A stretch of 24,317 nt of DNA from JBDKTH01 sp964558295 (GTDB taxonomy: Bacteria > Planctomycetota > Planctomycetia > Pirellulales > Thermoguttaceae), in contig CAZLDQ010000073.1 of assembly GCA_964558295.1 (NCBI GenBank), positions 1 to 24,317 of the forward strand, written 5' to 3'. Positions 8,141-15,520 of the stretch are shown piece by piece (the first letter of the stretch is position 1; every line of letters begins with the position of its first letter). The translations under genes and the position numbers were made by a program. Under the pieces are notes generated by a model. That model was not told the DNA's origin. It did not search any database and was given only the letters and a program-made list of their open reading frames with translations.

Positions 8141-9574
8141 ATGGCCAGTCGCATTATTCCGGCTCGAACCCGAACGTGGTTGCTAGGGGAACTTAGTCTG
8201 TGGCATCGTGCAGGGATTGTCTCGGAAGACCAAGTCAACCTGATCCTTGGGCTCTACGAAGCCCCCGCCGAAACTGCGAGACGCAAGCAATCATTGGCCG
8301 TCTTCACGCTAATGGCGGTCGCCGCATTCCTGGTAGGATTAGCCGCGGTCTTGCTGGTCGGCTACAATTGGCAAGCCATGCCCAAGGCCGTGAAACTCGT
8401 GCTCATTTTCGGCACAATCCTGAGCACCCACAGCCTCGGTTTCTGGCTTCGCTATGTGCGCCGGCAGCAGCGCTGGGCGGAGATCGCATTCTTTCTGGCC
8501 TGCATCTTCTACGGCTGCGGCATTTGGCTGGTGGCGCAGATATTCCACATCCAGCGGCATTCCCCGGACGGATTGTGGTACTGGGCCTTAGGCGTCTTGC
8601 CTTTCGCCTTGTGCCTCGACACGCTGCTAATCCACGCCCTGCTGGTTGGACTGCTGGCAACCTGGGTAGGCACGGAGATCCTGAACTTCGGAGGGCATTG
8701 GTTCGCAGGCAGTTGGTATTCCTTGCCCGCCGGTTGCTACACGCTACCTCTTCTGGCTCTGCCGGGCCTCATTTGGGCGTATCGCAAGCAGTCGCCGGCC
8801 GCGATTGGGCTCTATCTGCCGCTCGTGGCTTGGTGGCTCATCCTCCAGCCAATCGCTTGGCATGGCGGCGCCGTGCCGGTCTACGTGATTGGCGCGGCCG
8901 GAGCCCTGCTTCTAGCTCTTACCCATTGCCATCGCCCCGACAGCAGCTTGGCAGAGCCGTACCGATTCTATGGTGTCTTGCTCACAGCCGGCACGCTGCT
9001 CGTCCTGAGCTTTAGCGACTTCAATCTCGTGTTGCTCCGCGAAGGTTCAGCACCAATCAGCCTCGTGGCCAGCCTGCTGATCGCCTTGGGGGGCATCGGC
9101 ACGATCGTGTTGGCCGACCGGTTCAAATCCGACGGAATCAGAGCGGTAGACCGTGATTCCTTACCGCTGGGCTCGTTCCTCAAGCGTCACTGGCTGCCCG
9201 TGGGCCTAATGGGCCTGATGGCCGTGTTCAGCCTCTTGAACGGACTGTTCGCTACCCACGCCTCCTTCTGCACTTCCTACTCAGCCGGTTTGGATCGCTG
9301 GACGGCCCCGGTCCTGGTTCCAACTCTGCTTGCCAACGCAGCGACGATCGCGTTTGCACTCTGGCTGATCGGCGCAGGCCTGCGCGAGGAGCGAGGCGGA
9401 TCGTTCTGGATCGGGACCGGTTTGTTTGTGTTGTGGGCCATCTTCCGTTACATCGACCTGTTTGCCAACGTGGGGGGAATGTTAGGTGCCTCGTTGATGT
9501 TCTTCCTTTGCGGCACGGCCCTGTTCGCCATGGCCCGATTCTGGATGCATCGAAAGGAGCCCCCTCATGCCTGA
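8141..9574 (+). CDS. DUF2157-type polytopic membrane protein
   Basis: A 477-residue integral membrane protein with about 12-14 hydrophobic helices filling the sequence after residue 55. The N-terminal cytoplasmic stretch W-L-L-G-E-L-S-L-W-H-R-A-G-I-V-S and the following E-D-Q-V-N-L-I-L-G-L-Y resemble the start of DUF2157 proteins. The first helix pair contains G-Y-N-W. The frame is open to ATG 8069, but residues before 8141 look non-coding; ATG 8141 puts the DUF2157 block about 15 residues from the start. No strong ribosome site is seen. It overlaps the following GDYXXLXY gene by 8 bases. These two families are often neighbours, so the proteins probably work together in the inner membrane. 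Their biochemical role is not known to me. The length suggests a DUF2157 domain extended by further membrane domains, perhaps DUF4401-like. Confidence 0.78.
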   Translation: MASRIIPARTRTWLLGELSLWHRAGIVSEDQVNLILGLYEAPAETARRKQSLAVFTLMAVAAFLVGLAAVLLVGYNWQAMPKAVKLVLIFGTILSTHSLGFWLRYVRRQQRWAEIAFFLACIFYGCGIWLVAQIFHIQRHSPDGLWYWALGVLPFALCLDTLLIHALLVGLLATWVGTEILNFGGHWFAGSWYSLPAGCYTLPLLALPGLIWAYRKQSPAAIGLYLPLVAWWLILQPIAWHGGAVPVYVIGAAGALLLALTHCHRPDSSLAEPYRFYGVLLTAGTLLVLSFSDFNLVLLREGSAPISLVASLLIALGGIGTIVLADRFKSDGIRAVDRDSLPLGSFLKRHWLPVGLMGLMAVFSLLNGLFATHASFCTSYSAGLDRWTAPVLVPTLLANAATIAFALWLIGAGLREERGGSFWIGTGLFVLWAIFRYIDLFANVGGMLGASLMFFLCGTALFAMARFWMHRKEPPHA

Positions 9575-10127
9575 TACCCTCACGACCTCCGCTTGGTTCA
9601 ACCAGACTCTCGAGAAACTCAAGAGCCGCCAGCAGCCACTATTGATCCTCGCCGTTACATTCCAAGTGTTGGTGCTCGTCGGGATGATTGTATTGCACCT
9701 CACGCCGCATCTGACAGGTGATACCGTCCTGCTTCGCGTGGTCCCCGTTGATCCCCACGACTTGTTCCGAGGTGATTACGTAATCCTCAACTACGAGTTC
9801 AGCAGCATCCCGGCCGCTGGAATCCCCGGCCTCCCCCTCGACGACTCGGACAGACAAGGCCGTACGGTTTACGTCTCCCTGGTCCCTGAGCCCGACGGCC
9901 TCCATTATCGGGCTGGCCAATACAGCCTCACGCCGCCGGCCAGCGGCAAATACTTGCGTGGAACCGTGTGCCGCTGGGATCGACTCGAATTCGGCATTGA
10001 GAGTTACTTCGTCCAAGAAGGAACCGGTCGCAAGTATGAGGATGCCATTCGCAGCCGACGCCTCTGTGCCGAAGTCGCCGTGGCCGCCAATGGCCAAGCC
10101 GCGTTGAAGCGTCTGAGAATTGAGTGA
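9567..10127 (+). CDS. GDYXXLXY domain membrane-anchored protein
   Basis: A 186-residue protein with one membrane helix at about 25-47 and then an exported domain carrying the family's naming motif G-D-Y-V-I-L-N-Y (residues 69-76), preceded by V-D-P-H-D-L-F-R. This matches the GDYXXLXY family (PF14345 as I recall). The rest includes G-R-T-V-Y-V-S-L and L-R-G-T-V-C-R-W-D, also usual in the family. AAAGGAG (9553-9559) lies 7 bases before ATG 9567, inside the end of the DUF2157 gene; the 8-base overlap indicates translational coupling. The function is unknown; the partner is probably the DUF2157 protein just upstream. Confidence 0.88.
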   Translation: MPDTLTTSAWFNQTLEKLKSRQQPLLILAVTFQVLVLVGMIVLHLTPHLTGDTVLLRVVPVDPHDLFRGDYVILNYEFSSIPAAGIPGLPLDDSDRQGRTVYVSLVPEPDGLHYRAGQYSLTPPASGKYLRGTVCRWDRLEFGIESYFVQEGTGRKYEDAIRSRRLCAEVAVAANGQAALKRLRIE

Positions 10128-10226
10128 CGGTCAGAACGTCGGAGCCGGCATGGCGCCGAGCCGAACACGTCCCACCTGCCAATCCCCATTGGTCTCGCGT
10201 GCTGGCGGTCCGATCAACTTGACCGA

Positions 10227-11609
10227 ATGCACTTGCCAAACGATACGGCTCGGGACAAAATACCGAGGTTGGGTTTCCTGCAGAACACACTGGCAAGTAG
10301 ATTGGCAGCGATCATGGCGGCATCATTTGCACTGATTCTCTGTTCGGCCCTCAGTGTTGTCCACGCTGCAAATTCTGGCGAACATTGGCCAAGCTACCGC
10401 GGCCCGACCGACCAGGGACACTGCGACGCGGCAAACCTGCCTGTCCGCTGGAGCGAGACCGAAAACGTCGTCTGGAAGACGCCGATTCCCGGCAAGGCCT
10501 GGTCGTCGCCAGTGATTTGGGGCGATCGGATCTGGCTCACCAGCGCGCCGGAGGACGGCACGGAACTGTCGGCCATCTGTGTCGATAAGAATTCCGGCAA
10601 AATCCTCTTCACCAAACGGTTGCACTATGTTGCCGGACCGCAATACTGCCATCCGTTCAACTCCTACGCCTCCCCGTCGCCGGTGATCGAAGAAGGACGC
10701 GTCTACGTCAGTTTCGGCTCTCCCTACACGGCCTGTCTTGACTCCGCCACGGGCAACGTGATTTGGCAGCGCACCGACTTTGTCTGCAATCACTTCCGCG
10801 GCCCCGGTTCCTCTCCCTTCCTCTACAACGATCTCGTCATCCTCCACTTCGACGGCAGCGATCGCCAGTACGTCGTCGCCATGGATAAGCATACCGGAAA
10901 AACCGTTTGGGAAACCAATCGCAGCGTCGATTTTCACGACCTGGACCCGAGCACCGGCGAGCCGAATCGTGAAGGGGACTTCCGCAAAGCCTTTTCCACG
11001 CCGGTCATTGCCGACGTCGAAGGCAAGCCGGTGCTCGTGAGCCTCGGCTCGATGGCCCTTTACGGGTATGAGCCGCTCTCCGGCAAGGAACTGTGGCGCG
11101 TTGAAGCCATCGGCAGTCATTCGGGCGCATGTCGGCCGGTCGTCGGCCACGGTTTGGTCTTTTCGCCCATGGGTTCGAAGGGGGAACTGTGGGCCGTTCG
11201 CCCCGACGGACGCGGCGTCGTCACCGACACACACGTGGTCTGGAAGTACAAACGGGGCGTCGCCCGGCGGCCGTCGCTTCTCTTGGTCGACGACCTGTTG
11301 TTCATGGTCGACGACGGGGGAATCGCCACCTGTCTTGAGGCGAAGACCGGCCAAGAAGTCTGGAAAGAGCGGCTCGGCGGCAATTTCTCGGCCTCGCCCC
11401 TCTATGCCCACGGCCGCATCTATTTCTTCGACCAGGACGGCCAATCGACCGTAGTCGAAGCCGCGCGCAAGTACAAGCCGCTCGCCGTGAACCACCTCGA
11501 AGACGGGTTCATGGCCTCGCCCGCCGTCTCCGCAGGTGCGCTGTATCTCCGCACGAAAAGCGCCCTCTATCGCATTGAAGACCGATCGCAACACGGCGCC
11601 GGCCAATAG
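10227..11609 (+). CDS. Exported PQQ-like beta-propeller protein
   Basis: Up to 460 residues with repeated PQQ/BamB-type blades. The mature part opens with W-P-S-Y-R-G-P and N-V-V-W-K-T-P-I-P-G-K-A-W-S-S-P. Later blades show A-C-L-D-S-A-T-G-N-V-I-W-Q, A-M-D-K-H-T-G-K-T-V-W-E, Y-E-P-L-S-G-K-E-L-W-R and L-E-A-K-T-G-Q-E-V-W-K, the D..T-G...W pattern of the fold. Planctomycetes carry many such secreted propellers; most have no assigned reaction, and PQQ binding is not shown here. The start is uncertain: ATG 10227 gives a long Arg-containing n-region before the hydrophobic signal, while ATG 10314 leaves a signal (A-A-S-F-A-L-I-L-C-S-A-L) with no positive charge. I keep the longer form. A 437-residue frame on the other strand is a shadow. 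Confidence 0.82.
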   Translation: MHLPNDTARDKIPRLGFLQNTLASRLAAIMAASFALILCSALSVVHAANSGEHWPSYRGPTDQGHCDAANLPVRWSETENVVWKTPIPGKAWSSPVIWGDRIWLTSAPEDGTELSAICVDKNSGKILFTKRLHYVAGPQYCHPFNSYASPSPVIEEGRVYVSFGSPYTACLDSATGNVIWQRTDFVCNHFRGPGSSPFLYNDLVILHFDGSDRQYVVAMDKHTGKTVWETNRSVDFHDLDPSTGEPNREGDFRKAFSTPVIADVEGKPVLVSLGSMALYGYEPLSGKELWRVEAIGSHSGACRPVVGHGLVFSPMGSKGELWAVRPDGRGVVTDTHVVWKYKRGVARRPSLLLVDDLLFMVDDGGIATCLEAKTGQEVWKERLGGNFSASPLYAHGRIYFFDQDGQSTVVEAARKYKPLAVNHLEDGFMASPAVSAGALYLRTKSALYRIEDRSQHGAGQ

Positions 11610-11764
11610 CAGTCTCCGATTTGCGCATCGCGTCACTGCGTTGGCCGTTGAAGGAATGCACCATGTTCAATCATCCCACCGAAAGCCCGCCCTTCTGAGA
11701 GGGGGGCAGATGACCATTTCACGGCAAACCCGCCTCGCTCCGCGGAACTGGGCCTGCATTGTAC

Positions 11765-11792
11765 TTGACCCATCATTCCCTCTGGTTAGACT
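11765..11792 (+). promoter_or_regulatory. Possible promoter of the PEP-CTERM repeat protein gene
   Basis: TTGACC (11765-11770) and TAGACT (11787-11792) are separated by 16 bases, in the 298-base gap after the PQQ-propeller gene. The leader before ATG 11908 would be about 110 bases. Nothing else gene-like is seen in that gap. Confidence 0.35.
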
Positions 11793-11907
11793 AGATGCTC
11801 GTTGGATTGTCATCTTTCCTGTCATGATTCCTCCGCACGAACACGCCTGGTCCGTTGGCCTATCGAACGAGGTAGCACACCCCCTTTTGATTCACGGCTC
11901 AACCACC

Positions 11908-14550
11908 ATGAAGACCCAAACACTTCTCGTGAACAGCCTCGTTGCCACCTGGTTGGTCGTCACGTTCTTGTTCGGCCCAGGTTTGATCGCAACGGCCGAG
12001 GCCGATATCGTCGTCAGTTCAGACACGACTTGGTCGGAGACGTATGCGCATTCCCAAGATATCCACGTAACCAGCGGCGCAACCTTGACGTTATCGGCCA
12101 ACGGTTCCGGAACGACCGGCAACTGGTACGTCAACGATTCGACAATCACTTCGACCTACGCCAACACGTCAAAGGTGACGCCGGATTACAGTTTCGGGAC
12201 GGGCACCCTTTATCTGACCAATTCTTCGCTGTCCGCCGGCGTCCATCGCATGAACGTGTCAGCCCCGGTCGTCGTCAGCGGCAACTGCAAGTTCACCGGA
12301 GGGACCCGGGAAATCTACCTCCACGGGAATATCTCCGGTTCCGGGACGATTACCGAGGACTTGGGCTGGTCGATTTATCTGCGGGGCGATAATTCCGCGT
12401 ATACGGGCGATTGGATCCTCAAGAACGATTACACCTGGATCTACAACTCCTCGGCCACGGCCCAGACAAGTTGGGCCTCCGGCGGCTCGGCGCGTGGAGA
12501 CTATACCTTCGGTTCCGGAACGATCACCGTCGACGGCGGCATGTTCGCCTTGGGGGTGTCGAATGCCTATATCTACAACGATATCGTACTCAATTCTGCG
12601 GGCGCGGTCTTCGCTAAAGAAGGTGCATCGTTGACTCTCTTGGGAAACTTGTCCGGCTCGGGCACCTTTAATGCGACCTCTGCCTCGTCGTATTCCTCAA
12701 CCAAGCTCTACAATCTCCGCGGCAACAATTCCGACTTCACTGGCACATGGAACCTCCAATCCGCCGACGTTTCGACCGACAACACGTCAGCGGTAAAAGT
12801 GACCAATTCTTCCGGCAACGCCGCCGACAGCCGATTCGGAACCGGAACGATTACTCTCAACGGTGGCGGAATCCAGGCCGACCGGAACGGAACCGACGGC
12901 ACATCGATCTACGTGCACAACAATCTGACGATCGGGGCCAACGGCGGCAAGTTCAAGGCGGCGCCGGGAGTCACCCTGAATCTGACCGGCCCAATTTTGG
13001 CCTCGGGCGCGATCCTCAACACCAGTGCCGAGACGCTCAAGATCTCTGGCTCGCTGACCAGTTCAAGCATCGTCGGCAATACCAGCACGGGGACGATCGA
13101 AATCACCGGCCCGCTCACGCCCCAGACAGGCTTCACGCTCGGCTCGACCGGAACGGGCAAGATACTCATCAGTTCCAATCTGACTGCAAACACTCCGATC
13201 ACCGTGACCGGTTCCAATACGATCACCCTCAATGGAGCCTTGACCGGCTCCTCGAATATCACCGTTTCCGGCGGCCGTTTCCGAGTCCTTGGAACGACAA
13301 CCGGCTACTCCGGCGATTGGCATGTCAACGGCGGAAAAGTCGTCGTCAACGGCGCCAACGCGCCGGGAACCTCCTTCGGCACCGGCACCGTCTACCTGGA
13401 AGGCAATGACGCGGCGATTGTCGGATTCAGCTCGAGCCAGTCCGGCTGGGCAGACGCCTACGTGTACAATCCGATTGTCGTTACCGGCAAAAACTATCTC
13501 CGCAGCGACGGCGATCCGGAAACCGTCGGCGGCAAGAATGCCAACTACCAAGTCACCCTGCGCGGGCCGATTTCCAGCACCAACAGCGTCGTTACCGCCG
13601 CCGACACGAATGCCATGCTGATTCGTGAGGGAGGCGGATTCCGCTGGGACATCTCCGGGGATAATTCCGGCTATCAGGGCAACTGGCTGATCAAGTCAGA
13701 TTACCTTCAAACCAACAATACCACTTCCACTGCCGGCAACAGCGCGGCAACCCATACCGATGCAAGGTTCGGCTCCGGCACGATCTACATGCAGGGTGGC
13801 GGAATCCAAAACGGCGGGGTGGTCTACAACGACATCACCGTGCAGACCGGCAATACGGGCAACTTCCGCAACATCGATTTCAGCCTTTACGGAACCGTGA
13901 CTGCCGATGGCACACTCGCTACGACAACCGCCAACAGCGACGAACTCCATATCTACGGCACGCTCCAGGGCAAGGGAACCGTCGCAAACGCCAAGGTGAC
14001 CGTCGAAAACGGCGGCATTCTTGCCCCCGGCCAACTGGGCGTCGTCTACTATACCGAAGCGTCGCACACCTACACCCAACTGGCGGACGATCTGACCGGC
14101 ACTCTAACTCTCAACGGCGGCCTGGCCGTCAATGCCGGCGGGGTGCTCAGCTTCGATCTCCTCAGTGACACGGATTACGACACCATCGTCGTCAACGAGA
14201 GTTCGGTTACCTATTCGGGGACCACCTACTCGTTCAGCGACGACATCGACCTGGCAAACGCGACGATTCGACTGACGTTCGGCGAAGATTTCGACTGGGA
14301 ACACTGCTCCCTGAACGCTCTGCTGATCGATACCGAGGGCATGGTCACCGGCCTCGACTCGGCGACAATCGAATACATCCTCGAACCAGGAGCAGCGGCC
14401 GTCACCAGTCTGCCAGCCAACCTGCTAGCCACCTTGTCGGTCACCTCCAGCGGGGTCGTTCTGACCCTCCAGAATGTGCCCGAACCGGCAAGCATTGTCT
14501 TGTGGCTCGTCAGCACCGTGGGATTGTTCTGGTATCGACGCCGATTGTAG
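11908..14550 (+). CDS. PEP-CTERM protein with autotransporter-type repeats
   Basis: An 880-residue exported protein. The frame is open from 11536, but ATG 11908 starts a clear signal peptide (M-K-T-Q-T-L-L-V-N-S-L..., ending A-T-A-E-A). The body is Gly/Ser/Thr/Asn-rich and predicted to form a beta-helix. It has five related segments at about residues 65-126, 162-229, 274-343, 463-526 and 586-646. Each starts near N-S-x-[YF]-x-G-x-W, continues to F-G-[ST]-G-T-[IVL], and ends near Y-[VI]-[YH]-N. These resemble the passenger-associated repeats of autotransporters (TIGR02601). The C-terminus has V-P-E-P-A-S (PEP at 858-860), a hydrophobic helix and Y-R-R-R-L, a classic PEP-CTERM sorting signal read by exosortase. 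No beta-barrel translocator is present. It is therefore probably a processed surface or matrix protein. A glycan-binding or adhesive role is inferred. Confidence 0.88.
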   Translation: MKTQTLLVNSLVATWLVVTFLFGPGLIATAEADIVVSSDTTWSETYAHSQDIHVTSGATLTLSANGSGTTGNWYVNDSTITSTYANTSKVTPDYSFGTGTLYLTNSSLSAGVHRMNVSAPVVVSGNCKFTGGTREIYLHGNISGSGTITEDLGWSIYLRGDNSAYTGDWILKNDYTWIYNSSATAQTSWASGGSARGDYTFGSGTITVDGGMFALGVSNAYIYNDIVLNSAGAVFAKEGASLTLLGNLSGSGTFNATSASSYSSTKLYNLRGNNSDFTGTWNLQSADVSTDNTSAVKVTNSSGNAADSRFGTGTITLNGGGIQADRNGTDGTSIYVHNNLTIGANGGKFKAAPGVTLNLTGPILASGAILNTSAETLKISGSLTSSSIVGNTSTGTIEITGPLTPQTGFTLGSTGTGKILISSNLTANTPITVTGSNTITLNGALTGSSNITVSGGRFRVLGTTTGYSGDWHVNGGKVVVNGANAPGTSFGTGTVYLEGNDAAIVGFSSSQSGWADAYVYNPIVVTGKNYLRSDGDPETVGGKNANYQVTLRGPISSTNSVVTAADTNAMLIREGGGFRWDISGDNSGYQGNWLIKSDYLQTNNTTSTAGNSAATHTDARFGSGTIYMQGGGIQNGGVVYNDITVQTGNTGNFRNIDFSLYGTVTADGTLATTTANSDELHIYGTLQGKGTVANAKVTVENGGILAPGQLGVVYYTEASHTYTQLADDLTGTLTLNGGLAVNAGGVLSFDLLSDTDYDTIVVNESSVTYSGTTYSFSDDIDLANATIRLTFGEDFDWEHCSLNALLIDTEGMVTGLDSATIEYILEPGAAAVTSLPANLLATLSVTSSGVVLTLQNVPEPASIVLWLVSTVGLFWYRRRL
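12100..13845 (+). repeat. Five-fold degenerate intragenic repeat
   Basis: Five diverged copies of a unit of about 60-70 codons lie at 12100-12285, 12391-12594, 12727-12936, 13294-13485 and 13663-13845. They share N-S-x-[YF]-x-G-x-W at the start and F-G-[ST]-G-T in the middle. Copies 3 and 5 are closest, sharing [DS]-[AS]-R-F-G-[TS]-G-T-I and G-G-G-I-Q. Spacers between units are 105-360 bases. Confidence 0.65.
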
Positions 14551-14971
14551 CTCAAACCCGGAAGTCGTTCTTCGGCTCCTTGCACCAGGAAAGGACTATC
14601 CCTGCCAGGAACGCATGGGAACGCGGTGCGCAACTTGGCGGTGAACACGAACGACAATGGCATTGCCGAGTGGGAGGTCTATGGCAATGCCCTCGCTGAT
14701 TGCCGGCAGCGGATCGGTTCGTGGTAGTTCCCTCCTGGGGAGCCACCTCCGAGGGCGGGACCATCGTCACGAGTCCCCCTATTCACGCATAGCACAAACA
14801 ACGACCTATTCATAGGTTACGCCCCGCCTGCTGCCGCCCCTGCGCACGCACAAAAAACAGGCCGTTTTTCGTGGGTACATTTCGTCCACTCCGTGTGTAT
14901 AGTCACAGCCAGGGGCTGATTCGGCCGTGTCGGTCCCCTCCGTATCGGATACTGCCAGGTTGTTTTCCACG
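14551..14971 (+). other. Intergenic region between the PEP-CTERM gene and sigma factor 2
   Basis: 421 bases without an intact gene. Just after the PEP-CTERM stop is a weak hairpin (CCGGAAG/CTTCGG, about 14561-14577). At 14620-14685 the same frame encodes N-A-V-R-N-L-A-V then N-G-I-A-E-W-E-V-Y-G, which looks like the tail of an F5/8 type C domain. A small A/T stem (AAAAAC 14853-14858, GTTTTT 14864-14869) and a TATAGT (14898-14903) lie before the sigma gene. The TATAGT has no good -35 partner, so I do not call a promoter there. Confidence 0.5.
14620..14685 (+). pseudogene. Possible remnant of an F5/8 type C (discoidin) domain end
   Basis: Frame 1 reads N-A-V-R-N-L-A-V-N-T, then N-D-N-G-I-A-E-W-E-V-Y-G. 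Discoidin/F5-8 type C domains commonly end in a ...[LI]-[SA]-E-[IVW]-E-V-Y-G strand. The frame has no start codon that would give a full domain and ends at TAG 14725. It follows the PEP-CTERM gene in the same frame. A chance match over 22 residues is possible. Confidence 0.3.
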
Positions 14972-15520
14972 ATGAACGTTCCTGCCGAGTCATCCTTGGA
15001 CGTCATTGGCCGGGTGGACGAGTTCATGCGTCTTTACGCCCAGCACCAACGACGCATCTACTTGTATTTACTCTCTTTGGTCCACAACGCGACCGACGCC
15101 GAAGAACTGCTCCAAGAAACCTCGTGCGTCCTTTGGAAGAAGTTCGACCAATATGAGCCCGAGACCCATTTTGCCGCCTGGGCCTGCCGGATCGCCTATC
15201 TCGAAGTCCTCCGTTTTCGCGACCGTCAGAAACGCAACGGAGTGCCCTTGAGTCCCGAGTATCTCCAGCGAGTTGCGGAGAAGATGGTCGAGATGTCCGA
15301 CGAGTTCGAACGCCGGACCAAAGCCTTCTATCGGTGCATCGAAAAGCTGCGAGAATCCGACCGGGAATTGATCCTCCGCCGCTATGCGCCCGGGGCGAGT
15401 GTCGCTCAAGTGGCGGCTGAACTGTGCCGGCCCGTGCGTTCCGTGTCCAAATCGCTGGTGCGGATTCGCAAAAGCCTGGTAAACTGCATCAATCATCGCT
15501 TGCGGCGGGAGGAATCATGA
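14972..15520 (+). CDS. ECF sigma factor 2 (Rhodopirellula/Verrucomicrobium type)
   Basis: A 182-residue sigma-70 family factor, paralogous to the one at 1338. Region 2 shows D-A-E-E-L-L-Q-E (42-49), K-K-F-D-Q-Y-E-P (56-63) and F-A-A-W-A-C-R-I-A (67-75); region 4 covers L-R-E-S-D-R-E-L-I-L to about residue 170. The K-F-D-Q-Y-E-P and A-W-A-C-R-I-A blocks are shared with sigma factor 1, while regions 1 and 4 diverge, so the two probably serve different promoters. ATG 14972 is chosen over GTG 14927 because it gives normal length. The gene overlaps the next one at ATGATG (stop TGA 15518-15520). Its partner is the second FecR-LamG protein. Confidence 0.9.
   Translation: MNVPAESSLDVIGRVDEFMRLYAQHQRRIYLYLLSLVHNATDAEELLQETSCVLWKKFDQYEPETHFAAWACRIAYLEVLRFRDRQKRNGVPLSPEYLQRVAEKMVEMSDEFERRTKAFYRCIEKLRESDRELILRRYAPGASVAQVAAELCRPVRSVSKSLVRIRKSLVNCINHRLRREES
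15507..15513 (+). promoter_or_regulatory. Ribosome binding site inside the end of sigma factor 2
   Basis: GGGAGGA lies 3 bases before ATG 15517 and 6 bases before the tandem ATG 15520. Spacing favours the second ATG, which would give a TGATG stop-start instead of a 4-base overlap. Either way translation of the FecR gene is tied to the sigma gene. Confidence 0.6.

Noticed and set aside
10219..10247. TTGACC with a possible -10 before the PQQ-propeller gene
   Set aside because: The -10 (GATACG) matches only three of six consensus bases and lies downstream of ATG 10227, so it is not called.
10323..11636. 437-codon open frame on the - strand
   Set aside because: It is a shadow of the PQQ-like propeller gene, whose repeated blade motifs prove the + strand.
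11536..11907. N-terminal extension of the PEP-CTERM protein
   Set aside because: It would overlap the PQQ-propeller gene and place the signal peptide over 120 residues inside the protein.
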